Origin: JACOVP01 sp964390715
Lineage (GTDB): Archaea; Nanobdellota; Nanobdellia; SCGC-AAA011-G17; UBA489
Length of the DNA stretch: 22,709 nucleotides
Direction: 5' to 3'
Assembly (NCBI GenBank): GCA_964390715.1
Contig: CAYMIM010000027.1
Location: 1 to 22,709 of the forward strand
The notes under the pieces were generated by a model. The model saw only the letters and a program-made list of their open reading frames with translations, did not search any database and was not told the origin of the DNA. Within the stretch, counting starts at the first letter, position 1, and each line of letters opens with the position of its first letter. Both the position numbers and the translations under genes were made by a program. Below, in pieces: positions 7,747 to 14,319 of the stretch.

Positions 7747-7833
7747 ATGTTACCGATACGGAGCTTGATCTATATCCTCCTGAGTGTCATCTTGGGCATG
7801 ATTCTGCTCTGGTTCGTGATTAGCTTACGATGA
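7747..7833 (+). CDS. 28-aa leaderless membrane peptide coupled to the next pilin-like gene
   Basis: This short ORF encodes MLPIRSLIYILLSVILGMIL, then LWFVISLR. It is a single hydrophobic helix with one Arg near each end. Three signs support it: a TATA box 30 nt upstream of its ATG, a stop that overlaps the next start as ATGA (7830-7833), and sense-like hydrophobic content. It may be a real small membrane protein or a leader that drives coupled translation of the 287-aa gene. No homology is claimed. Confidence 0.6.
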   Translation: MLPIRSLIYILLSVILGMILLWFVISLR

Positions 7834-8693
7834 AAACAAAAAGAGGCGCGATGGCTCCAGAAGTGGTGATAGGCACAGTGATCGCTGTAGCATTTTTAGT
7901 TATCGTTATTCTTCTCTATAAACCTGTAACAGCACCAAAATTTCAACTCGGCGTCAAGGAACAAGTATGCAGCTATAGCCTCACCGCTTCACAGACTCCT
8001 CTTGGCGAAATTGGCTTTAAACCTATCTGCCCCACACACCTCATTTCTTTTAGTGAAAAAAATATCATGAAGGACGCTAAAAAAGGCGAAACTGTGAAAG
8101 ACGCAGCCATGCATCAAATTCTAGATTACATGCTTCGCTGCAAGACCATGATAAGCGGACCTAAACGCACAGGATTCATTTCTGAGAAGAACTGTTATGT
8201 TTGTTATAACCTACATACTGACGCGACAACACCTTATATCACTGAATTAGATCTCGCGTCATACTCTTTTAATCACAAAACTTCTACAGGCAAGAGCTAC
8301 TTTTATGAACTAAACGCTGATAATCATTGGCCTACTGTTTTCTTAAATGGGGGCATAGGCACTGAAAAGAAATCCGACAGTAAACAATTATCCTTAGGTC
8401 AAGATTATGGCATTACCTATGTGAGCGCCAATAAAGGAAGCTTTTGGTCGACAGTCGGCACTGTTGGCGCTGGCGCAGGAGGCTGTGTCTTGGGCGCGGC
8501 GACATGGTTTATCCCTTATGTTGGTCCGCTTGTAGGAACAATTGTCGCTCCCACTGTTTGTCAATATAGTTTGGGAGCTGCGTCTGGTGTCGCGCTCTTC
8601 AATATTTTTAAACCAAGTCCAGCAGAAGGAACTCTCTTATTCACAAATTATAAATATTTACAAGAAAAAGGATGCGCTGAAATTGTCTCCTAA
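7830..8693 (+). CDS. Class III signal-peptide (pilin-like) protein with C-terminal glycine-zipper hairpin
   Basis: The product is 287 aa. It begins MKTKRG followed by AMAPEVVIGTVIAVAFLVIV, a prepilin-type signal with basic residues before Gly6 and Glu at +5. The middle (residues 40-200) is a Cys-containing ectodomain, with Cys 47, 67, 104, 122 and 125; the last two form a CYVC motif. Residues 208-260 are a Gly/Ala-rich hydrophobic stretch (VGTVGAGAGGCVLGAATW, then more), suggesting a membrane-inserting glycine zipper. A second membrane-active segment is unusual for a plain pilin. It overlaps the 28-aa ORF by ATGA and the next gene by 11 nt. Function unknown. Confidence 0.8.
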   Translation: MKTKRGAMAPEVVIGTVIAVAFLVIVILLYKPVTAPKFQLGVKEQVCSYSLTASQTPLGEIGFKPICPTHLISFSEKNIMKDAKKGETVKDAAMHQILDYMLRCKTMISGPKRTGFISEKNCYVCYNLHTDATTPYITELDLASYSFNHKTSTGKSYFYELNADNHWPTVFLNGGIGTEKKSDSKQLSLGQDYGITYVSANKGSFWSTVGTVGAGAGGCVLGAATWFIPYVGPLVGTIVAPTVCQYSLGAASGVALFNIFKPSPAEGTLLFTNYKYLQEKGCAEIVS

Positions 8694-8841
8694 TCGCAAA
8701 GGTGATCTTACGATTGATCATGTCATTGTCATGGCGATTCTTTTAATACTGCTTATTGTGCTGCTCATCTACATGGGTGTTCTTCGCACTAGCGCAGCAA
8801 ATATTCTGGACAAGATCATAGGAGTCTTTACAGGATCATGA
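8683..8841 (+). CDS. Small pilin-like protein, TTG start
   Basis: The first ATG in this frame (8731) would cut into the hydrophobic helix, while TTG 8683 gives a 52-aa product whose N-terminus reads SPNRKG, then DLTIDHVIVMAILLILLIVL. That restores the basic-Gly-hydrophobic layout seen in its neighbours. It starts 11 nt inside the upstream gene and ends in an ATGA overlap with the next. The C-terminal tail is short (ILDKIIGVFTGS). It pairs with the 275-aa gene that follows, as the 61-aa gene at 9707 pairs with the 434-aa gene. The start is inferred; the frame itself is well supported. Confidence 0.7.
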   Translation: MSPNRKGDLTIDHVIVMAILLILLIVLLIYMGVLRTSAANILDKIIGVFTGS

Positions 8842-9665
8842 CGCAGAGACGCGGTGAAGTCCCCAGTTATCTTGTGTATATGATCTTAGGATTGATCGTC
8901 TTAGTAGTTCTTAGCATTTATTTCATTGGCAAGGCTATTCCCACTTCCTATGGAGAAGTCCGTGATATCGAGAAAGAATTGACCGCCTCATGGAATACTT
9001 TTATCAAAGGCAAGCCTACTTCACCCCAAACTATTGCAGATATTAATTTTTTTAATACTACTTATCTTACATTTATTAAAGAACTTGAATCATGCCGCGC
9101 CTCAGAAAAAAAAGATTGCATCTGTCGTTTGAGTACTTTTACCAAGAGCTCTGAAGAGTATAAAATCACTATAGAGCAACATACTGGGGTTGGCTATTAT
9201 TCTTATCCTGAGTTCAGACCGAAAGACGCCAACCAAGCGCCTCGTTTACTTCCTGGTGTTGATGTCTTTTTGCTTTTCGCTGACCAGACTCCCGCTAGCG
9301 TTCGCTTATGCTTAGCAACTGACATTTCTGATCCTAAAAAAATGTACCCCGTTTCAAGATTTACTTTTTCTTTGGATACATTATCTAATCTTCAGATGAG
9401 CACTCTTTATAGATCTCCACCACCCGCTGGCGTTCCTACACAATTTTCTTTTGTACCTACGCCCGAATTTCAACTTCATATGAGCACTTTTAATAGCTTT
9501 CCGCAGCCGACTACACAATTTCCTTCTGCGCCCACTAAACCTGATTTGGACATATACAAAGTCAATGAAAACCAATTATGCTTTATTGCTCCTTCAGTCT
9601 CAGCCACTAATCGGGCAAAACTCCCTAGCTGTGATGCACAACCGCTTGTTAAAAAACCAGTATAG
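8838..9665 (+). CDS. Class III signal-peptide protein with C-x7-C-x-C motif
   Basis: The product is 275 aa. It begins MTQRRG followed by EVPSYLVYMILGLIVLVVLS, a prepilin-like signal and membrane helix, then an external domain. Cys86, Cys94 and Cys96 lie in CRASEKKDCICRLSTF, a motif shared with the 434-aa protein at 9889. The C-terminal third is Pro/Thr/Phe-rich and holds two similar units of about 28 residues, beginning LQMST and LHMST. The gene is joined to the 52-aa gene before it by ATGA. After it comes a new promoter. The family is not recognised; it is probably an outer or minor subunit of the filament system. Confidence 0.8.
   Translation: MTQRRGEVPSYLVYMILGLIVLVVLSIYFIGKAIPTSYGEVRDIEKELTASWNTFIKGKPTSPQTIADINFFNTTYLTFIKELESCRASEKKDCICRLSTFTKSSEEYKITIEQHTGVGYYSYPEFRPKDANQAPRLLPGVDVFLLFADQTPASVRLCLATDISDPKKMYPVSRFTFSLDTLSNLQMSTLYRSPPPAGVPTQFSFVPTPEFQLHMSTFNSFPQPTTQFPSAPTKPDLDIYKVNENQLCFIAPSVSATNRAKLPSCDAQPLVKKPV
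9390..9551 (+). repeat. Two-copy in-gene repeat (about 84 nt)
   Basis: Bases from 9390 and again from 9474 encode LQMSTLYRSPPP and LHMSTFNSFPQP, each followed by a TQF and a Pro/Thr-rich end. The period is 84 nt in the first copy; the second is slightly shorter. DNA similarity is clear over the first 20 bases (TCA?ATGAGCACT pattern) and fades after. Confidence 0.6.
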
Positions 9666-9676
9666 CAACCAAAACC

Positions 9677-9684
9677 TTAAAATA
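9677..9684 (+). promoter_or_regulatory. TATA box for the second small/large pilin-like pair
   Basis: TTAAAATA begins 30 nt before ATG 9707, which argues for that ATG over the in-frame GTG at 9692. Confidence 0.6.
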
Positions 9685-9706
9685 TGCATTTGTGAGCAGT
9701 ATTCCT

Positions 9707-9892
9707 ATGTTTTTTAAAAAAGGTGAGCTAGAACTTCAATATGTTATTCTCTTTATCTTAGCTATTGTAGTTTTGCTTGTCCTAGTTTACATTTTTCGCG
9801 AACAAGTAAAGCATTTTTTTGACACTGTTTTTTCCATCACTAATGAAGTCAATACTTCACGACCACCTATCAAAGACATCTTAGGATCATGA
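9707..9892 (+). CDS. Small pilin-like protein
   Basis: From ATG 9707 the product is 61 aa. It begins MFFKKG followed by ELELQYVILFILAIVVLLVL, a clear class III-type signal, then a soluble tail of about 30 residues ending ILGS. A GTG at 9692 would add five residues but lies inside the expected promoter region. The last four bases form an ATGA overlap with the 434-aa gene. Its size, its C-terminal Gly-Ser and its coupling to a large Cys-motif protein mirror the 52-aa gene at 8683. It is a likely pilin or an anchor subunit. Confidence 0.75.
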   Translation: MFFKKGELELQYVILFILAIVVLLVLVYIFREQVKHFFDTVFSITNEVNTSRPPIKDILGS

Positions 9893-11193
9893 ACATGCGA
9901 CGCGGGCAAACTGAATCTATCAGCCTTCTTACTGGAATTATCATAGCGCTTCTTATCCTTCTTTCTCTGGGGTTTATCTCCTGCAGCATCGCCAAACAGA
10001 AACAAGTTGATGTTCGCTCAACTATCAACTATGACCGCCTCTACTCTTATCTTCAGCAATGCCAACAATTTGGGGAGAAAGACTGCTATTGCCCACTCCT
10101 TACCTTTGAAAAATTCGCGTCTGGGGAATCTCTTCAGCTACAAACTTTGCCAGATGGCACTTATTTAGACTTGAAAAAAACAGATGTTGCTAGTTCCTTC
10201 GCGCATAAGAAAGTCTCTACCAAAAAATTATGCACTTATGAGTACATAAATAACAAATGGGTTAATGCTCCTGTTTCTACTCTTGACATTTCACCTATCT
10301 CCTTAGCTGACCAACAAAACTTTATGGCCTATATAGATGCTGAAGGAAATCTTTGCTCTCTTGCTTTTTTCTTAGAGGGAGGATTACGCCACACAGAGCC
10401 AGCTATTGCTACCACTATTACTTCTCAATTACGCTCTTGCACAATCTCTGCGCCAGCTTCTTCACTTACTTTTTTTGTCCAACAACGTCACACGAAGGAC
10501 AATCCTAATCCAGAATTTATTATGAAGGAAGGCCAGGCATTCGCGCTTTCTTTACAAACTTCTCTCTTATCTTTGGGCAAGGTGTATCTTAGCAAAGTAG
10601 AACCTTCTACAGACCCGTCGAATGAGTTCACATCGAATCCGCTTTATACTCATCCAGATGATCAACTTCTTAAAACACTTCCCCAAATCACTAAATCTCT
10701 CCAGAATAATTTTGGAAAAAAGCTTCTTGTGATCTCCCCCCTCTATACACAAACCAAAGAGGCTCAAGAAAAAGATTCCATCACTATCTATTATCTTAAA
10801 GGATCTGTGACGAGCAAGCTTTTGGCAGAATCTCTTCAGAAACGCCTTACCTCTCTTGCTGGAAAAAGTTATATCAATGAACTGCTTTTAGCAGACACTG
10901 ATTCCAACGCACAGCAACATCGTTTCGCATTTTGGATACAACTTGAACCTCTTGATGAAACAGCCGCGGCAGCTAAAGGTATTTTTTTCTTTCAACCACA
11001 AGTGATAAAACAATATCCACAGTTATACCAAGATCGTAACGCTATTCCCGCGGTGTTCGTTGATTTTGTTGACCATCCTAACGCTTATTCTCTTTTGGAC
11101 AAGCATAATTATGTTCTTTCTCGCGAGATTAAACTTGGCGTTGAAGATTACTTACAACAACCAACCACTCAAAATATCTTTCAACAACCATAA
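9889..11193 (+). CDS. Large class III signal-peptide protein with C-x7-C-x-C motif
   Basis: The product is 434 aa, starting MNMRRG followed by QTESISLLTGIIIALLILLS. The RGQ-x-E form resembles archaeal class III signal peptides. An in-frame ATG at 9895 would give MRRG and cannot be excluded. Cys58, Cys66 and Cys68 lie in CQQFGEKDCYCPLLTF, with the same spacing as in the 275-aa paralogue at 8838. The remaining 360 residues look like a mixed alpha/beta external domain with few further Cys. No known domain is recognised. At this size it is unlikely to be a main pilin and could be a tip adhesin or a sensor; that is inference. Confidence 0.8.
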   Translation: MNMRRGQTESISLLTGIIIALLILLSLGFISCSIAKQKQVDVRSTINYDRLYSYLQQCQQFGEKDCYCPLLTFEKFASGESLQLQTLPDGTYLDLKKTDVASSFAHKKVSTKKLCTYEYINNKWVNAPVSTLDISPISLADQQNFMAYIDAEGNLCSLAFFLEGGLRHTEPAIATTITSQLRSCTISAPASSLTFFVQQRHTKDNPNPEFIMKEGQAFALSLQTSLLSLGKVYLSKVEPSTDPSNEFTSNPLYTHPDDQLLKTLPQITKSLQNNFGKKLLVISPLYTQTKEAQEKDSITIYYLKGSVTSKLLAESLQKRLTSLAGKSYINELLLADTDSNAQQHRFAFWIQLEPLDETAAAAKGIFFFQPQVIKQYPQLYQDRNAIPAVFVDFVDHPNAYSLLDKHNYVLSREIKLGVEDYLQQPTTQNIFQQP

Positions 11194-11196
11194 ACC

Positions 11197-11203
11197 ATAA
11201 AAA
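11197..11203 (+). promoter_or_regulatory. Weak TATA-like element before the 75-aa gene
   Basis: ATAAAAA lies 29 nt before ATG 11226, in the 32-nt gap that follows the 434-aa gene. The sequence is a weaker match than other boxes here. Confidence 0.35.
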
Positions 11204-11225
11204 GAACAGTATTCTCCATGATTTT

Positions 11226-11453
11226 ATGAAAAGGGGTCAGACTGAAGTTAGACAAATACTCTTGGTTTTTGAACTGCTTATTGTTCTCTTTATCGCCTTG
11301 TATTTTTACCAAAGCACTCATCGCGAAACTTCTGTCAATCCACAAATATTAGAAAAACAAGTCACTGATTTAGCATTACAAACTGTTGTTGGCGTTGAAC
11401 AAGCGCACTTAGTATCTCCCGTTCCCAACAAAAAAAAGAGTGAGATCTCATGA
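11226..11453 (+). CDS. Small pilin-like protein (RGQTE class)
   Basis: The product is 75 aa, starting MKRG followed by QTEVRQILLVFELLIVLFIA, a class III-type signal and one membrane helix. The tail of about 45 residues is polar and ends with a Lys-rich stretch. There is no Cys. It is joined to the next gene by ATGA at 11450-11453. The RGQTE start is identical to that of the 434-aa protein upstream, which supports processing by one peptidase. No family beyond the signal is recognised. Confidence 0.78.
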   Translation: MKRGQTEVRQILLVFELLIVLFIALYFYQSTHRETSVNPQILEKQVTDLALQTVVGVEQAHLVSPVPNKKKSEIS

Positions 11454-11881
11454 AGCGAGGTGGCTATGATCTAGGAAATTATATTATTTACTTTATTGTC
11501 GCTATGATAATCTTGGCCGCTCCTATTCTTACTATTAAATCTTATACTTCTCGAGGTGTTTATGATAGCATTAAGGAGCAACATCAAATTCAAGAGTATC
11601 TTCTCTCTCGCTATGTAGTTGACTGCCTCGCTCCTCGTGACGCGGCAAAGCGTGTAGCTCTTGGGACTATCGCGCTTTCCCAATTCACCGAGGAACGTCT
11701 AAAATCTTGCACCTCAGAACCTGTCTCTGTCACCTTAGAGCAATCTGGAAATTTAGGTATTAACACGATTGTTACTGACCCTTCTTTGAAACAATACACT
11801 TCCTTGAAGACTATACGCCAAGAATATGTTTTGGTTGATGGCAAACGCTCATTGCTTACTGTAGGTGTTAAAGATGCGTAA
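11450..11881 (+). CDS. Class III signal-peptide (pilin-like) protein
   Basis: The product is 143 aa, starting MKRG followed by GYDLGNYIIYFIVAMIILAAP. A soluble domain follows with Cys at about 62 and 85, which could form one disulfide, and a beta-rich C-terminus (EYVLVDGKRSLLTVGVKDA). It is coupled at both ends: ATGA with the gene before and an 8-nt overlap with the gene after. It is a candidate minor pilin; the domain itself is not one I know. Confidence 0.78.
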   Translation: MKRGGYDLGNYIIYFIVAMIILAAPILTIKSYTSRGVYDSIKEQHQIQEYLLSRYVVDCLAPRDAAKRVALGTIALSQFTEERLKSCTSEPVSVTLEQSGNLGINTIVTDPSLKQYTSLKTIRQEYVLVDGKRSLLTVGVKDA

Positions 11882-12440
11882 AGGACAAGTAGAACATTTT
11901 TTCTCTGACGCAATTCCCGGCATCATTATTCTTTTATTCGCATATAGTATTCTCGCCTTCGCTACTCGAGATGTCACAACTTCCACGATTGACACGCAAC
12001 GCTTTCAAGACACCTATGACCGCGCGCTCATTACTTTTTTACATTCTCCTGTGACCGCGATCACTTATGTAGGCAATGATAAACGCAATCAACATAATCT
12101 TTTTTTTGCGCAATACTATACCTACGGCGACTTACTTTATTTGATGACTTTGGACAAAAAGAACGCCGCGTTTTATCGTGACGCTTTTGCCAGTGGCCTT
12201 CGCTCACACTTAGCAAGCGTCAGTGCTCTTACTTTTCAGACTCCTTCGGAATGGCTCCTGAATGTCTCCTCAAAAGATCCTTTTTTAGTTGATAGTGAAA
12301 GTGGATCTCTTACTCCTTCTTTTATCGCTAGACCTACAGGCCAATCTTCTCACCTGGCTTTGGCTTATCCTTCACTTGAAGAGCAGATTCCTCTTGTTGT
12401 TCTAGCTACTTTCGGTAACAAGGAGTATGTGGCTCCATGA
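11874..12440 (+). CDS. Class III signal-peptide (pilin-like) protein
   Basis: I choose ATG 11874, giving MRKG followed by QVEHFFSDAIPGIIILLFAY; an in-frame GTG at 11865 would only add three residues. The product is 188 aa. After the helix comes a Cys-free external domain with many Phe, Tyr, Ser and Thr residues. It overlaps the upstream gene by 8 nt and the next by ATGA. The pattern KGQVE groups it with the RGQTE proteins of the same operon. Function unknown beyond likely membrane display or filament assembly. Confidence 0.78.
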   Translation: MRKGQVEHFFSDAIPGIIILLFAYSILAFATRDVTTSTIDTQRFQDTYDRALITFLHSPVTAITYVGNDKRNQHNLFFAQYYTYGDLLYLMTLDKKNAAFYRDAFASGLRSHLASVSALTFQTPSEWLLNVSSKDPFLVDSESGSLTPSFIARPTGQSSHLALAYPSLEEQIPLVVLATFGNKEYVAP

Positions 12441-13261
12441 GGCGCGGCACTGTCATGGTTTTGTTTACCTCTATTGCTTTTTTAGTCACAGTTATTTATC
12501 TTGTTCACGCTAAAACTGTAATACATCAGGATTCTCTGGGAAAAGACGCCTTCCAAATTTTAGAAGACAGCCGTGTCGCGCAAAAAACCCAGTTTTATGT
12601 AAGTCAATCTCTTCGCAACGCCGCGTACGCAGGTCTCGCTGACTTGTCCAAAGAAAGTTTTTTTCCTTCAACCGTTGCTAGCAAGTCTTGTCCTTTGATT
12701 CAGGGAAAGCCTTTATTGTTCGCAGATAATTCTTGCACTTATACACGAAAAGATTTAGAGGCACGTTACTTTTCCTTGACACAACGCCGCTTCGCTTCTT
12801 ATTTTGCTTCTCCTCTCTATGGATTGTCTTTTCAAGCTACAGATTTTCCTTTTGTCATCACTTATAGCAAGGGATTTTTGACTCTCGCGGGAGAAGCTTC
12901 ACACTCATTCTCTTACCAAGGCAAAAAAATAGCTTATACCTTTCCTGTTGTTTACGAAGAACGCATCGCCCATGACTTTCATCACTATGACTTCCTTTTG
13001 AAGACTCTGCGAGACAATCTTGCATGCATCAAATCTTTCGCAGAACAACCTTCTCTCTCAGATGAGATGTTTGCCCAGGAACTTCAGACCAAATGCCCTT
13101 TTTCCAAAGAGTTTTCCTGGCAGTTCCAGAAAAAGGGAGATCTTGTGCTCATTACAGCGACGACGAAGGACAAAGTATTGTTCCTGGACGAACTATCTTT
13201 TGCATTTGCGATAACCTTAAATAATCTCCAGCTTCCGCCACCAGATAACACTATATTTTGA
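12437..13261 (+). CDS. Class III signal-peptide (pilin-like) protein, last of the cluster
   Basis: The product is 274 aa, starting MRRG followed by TVMVLFTSIAFLVTVIYLVH. The external part contains Cys near residues 84, 96, 195 and 218 and a helical middle. Its C-terminus (LVLITATTKDKVLFLDELSF) looks like a small beta/alpha unit. It is joined to the 188-aa gene by ATGA. The stop codon overlaps the ribosome site of the RPA-like gene, so transcription may run on into DNA-repair genes. No domain is recognised. Confidence 0.78.
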   Translation: MRRGTVMVLFTSIAFLVTVIYLVHAKTVIHQDSLGKDAFQILEDSRVAQKTQFYVSQSLRNAAYAGLADLSKESFFPSTVASKSCPLIQGKPLLFADNSCTYTRKDLEARYFSLTQRRFASYFASPLYGLSFQATDFPFVITYSKGFLTLAGEASHSFSYQGKKIAYTFPVVYEERIAHDFHHYDFLLKTLRDNLACIKSFAEQPSLSDEMFAQELQTKCPFSKEFSWQFQKKGDLVLITATTKDKVLFLDELSFAFAITLNNLQLPPPDNTIF

Positions 13262-13266
13262 GGTTG
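13260..13266 (+). promoter_or_regulatory. Shine-Dalgarno of the RPA-like gene
   Basis: GAGGTTG, overlapping the previous stop codon, lies eight nt before ATG 13275 and decides that start. Confidence 0.55.
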
Positions 13267-13274
13267 ATTTTATT

Positions 13275-14288
13275 ATGTTGGGTTTAACTTACGACGACAT
13301 TTGCGCGAAAATCAAGGAAACCAAAGGATTAACTGACGAAGAGATACAGCAACGCGTCAAAGAAAAAATCGACAAGCTTTCTGGTTTAATTAGCAAAGAA
13401 GGAGCAGTTCATATTATAGCCAATGAACTAGGCATCAATCTAGCAGATGAATTACGCAGAAGAGGAGTCAAAATCAATCGTGTCGTGGCAGGCATGCGAG
13501 GGTTATCTCTCTTGGGTAAAGTATTACGCGTCTATGAAGTTCGCTCATTTTCCAAGCAAGGACGTGAAGGTAAAGTTGGCAGCTTCTTGATCGGTGATGA
13601 GACTGGCAGCATTAGAGTTGTGTTATGGGATGTGCAACATTTACAATTGATGGAACAAGGACAATTACAAGAAGGCACCATAATCAAGATCAAAGACGCT
13701 ATGACCAGACAAAACCAACAATTTCTTGAATTACACTTAGGAACTGGAAGTCAATTAATTTTAAATCCTCCAGGAGAAACTGTTACTGTTCAAGAGCATC
13801 CCTCCTATGTCGGACCGAACGTACAAAAGAAAAAGATTCATGAACTTCAAGAAGGCGATACGCATGTGCAACTCTTTGGAACTGTAGTACAACTCTTTGA
13901 GCCTAAGTTTTATGACGCGTGCCCACAATGCAACAAGAAAGCAGCGCAAGGACAATGCCAAGAACATGGAGCTGTCATTTCAAAACCTGTTCCCTTATTG
14001 AATTTTTATTTCGATGATGGCACGAGCAATATCCGCGCTGTCGCTTTTCGAGATCAAGTATTACAGTTAGTGGGTGTTGATGAGGCTACACTGCTTCCTA
14101 TCCGAGAAAATCCTTCTCTGTTTGAATCTTATAAGCAACAACTCTTAGGGAAGCAATTAGTTTTGACCGGGAAAGTAACGAAGAATGAGATGTTTCAACG
14201 CATGGAATTCTCTGTGCAAAAGATTGAAGAGCCTAATCCTGAGCAGCTAGCAGAGAGTTTAGTCAAAGAAGCTCCCCAGCAGTTCTAA
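13275..14288 (+). CDS. rpa: Archaeal replication protein A-like single-stranded-DNA-binding protein
   Basis: The product is 337 aa. Residues 1-60 form a helical N-terminus (LTDEEIQQRVKEKIDKLSGL, then KEGAVHIIANELGI) typical of archaeal RPA/RFA proteins. An OB fold spans about 74-160 (LLGKVLRVYEVRSF, then FLIGDETGSIRVVLWD). A second OB fold, about 190-330, contains a zinc finger with Cys216, Cys219, Cys228 and His231. Such proteins bind single-stranded DNA in replication, repair and recombination, and work with RadA, encoded 2.8 kb downstream. The start follows a good Shine-Dalgarno. It directly follows the pilin cluster with no clear promoter, so read-through or an unseen promoter inside the last pilin gene may drive it. 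Confidence 0.9.
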   Translation: MLGLTYDDICAKIKETKGLTDEEIQQRVKEKIDKLSGLISKEGAVHIIANELGINLADELRRRGVKINRVVAGMRGLSLLGKVLRVYEVRSFSKQGREGKVGSFLIGDETGSIRVVLWDVQHLQLMEQGQLQEGTIIKIKDAMTRQNQQFLELHLGTGSQLILNPPGETVTVQEHPSYVGPNVQKKKIHELQEGDTHVQLFGTVVQLFEPKFYDACPQCNKKAAQGQCQEHGAVISKPVPLLNFYFDDGTSNIRAVAFRDQVLQLVGVDEATLLPIRENPSLFESYKQQLLGKQLVLTGKVTKNEMFQRMEFSVQKIEEPNPEQLAESLVKEAPQQF

Positions 14289-14319
14289 TTATTATTTTTA
14301 TAAACAAGAAAATCTTTTT

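Noticed and set aside
11218..11229. Three-codon ORF (Met-Ile-Leu-stop) overlapping ATG 11226 by ATGA
   Set aside because: Too short to support; it can arise by chance in an A/T-rich gap.
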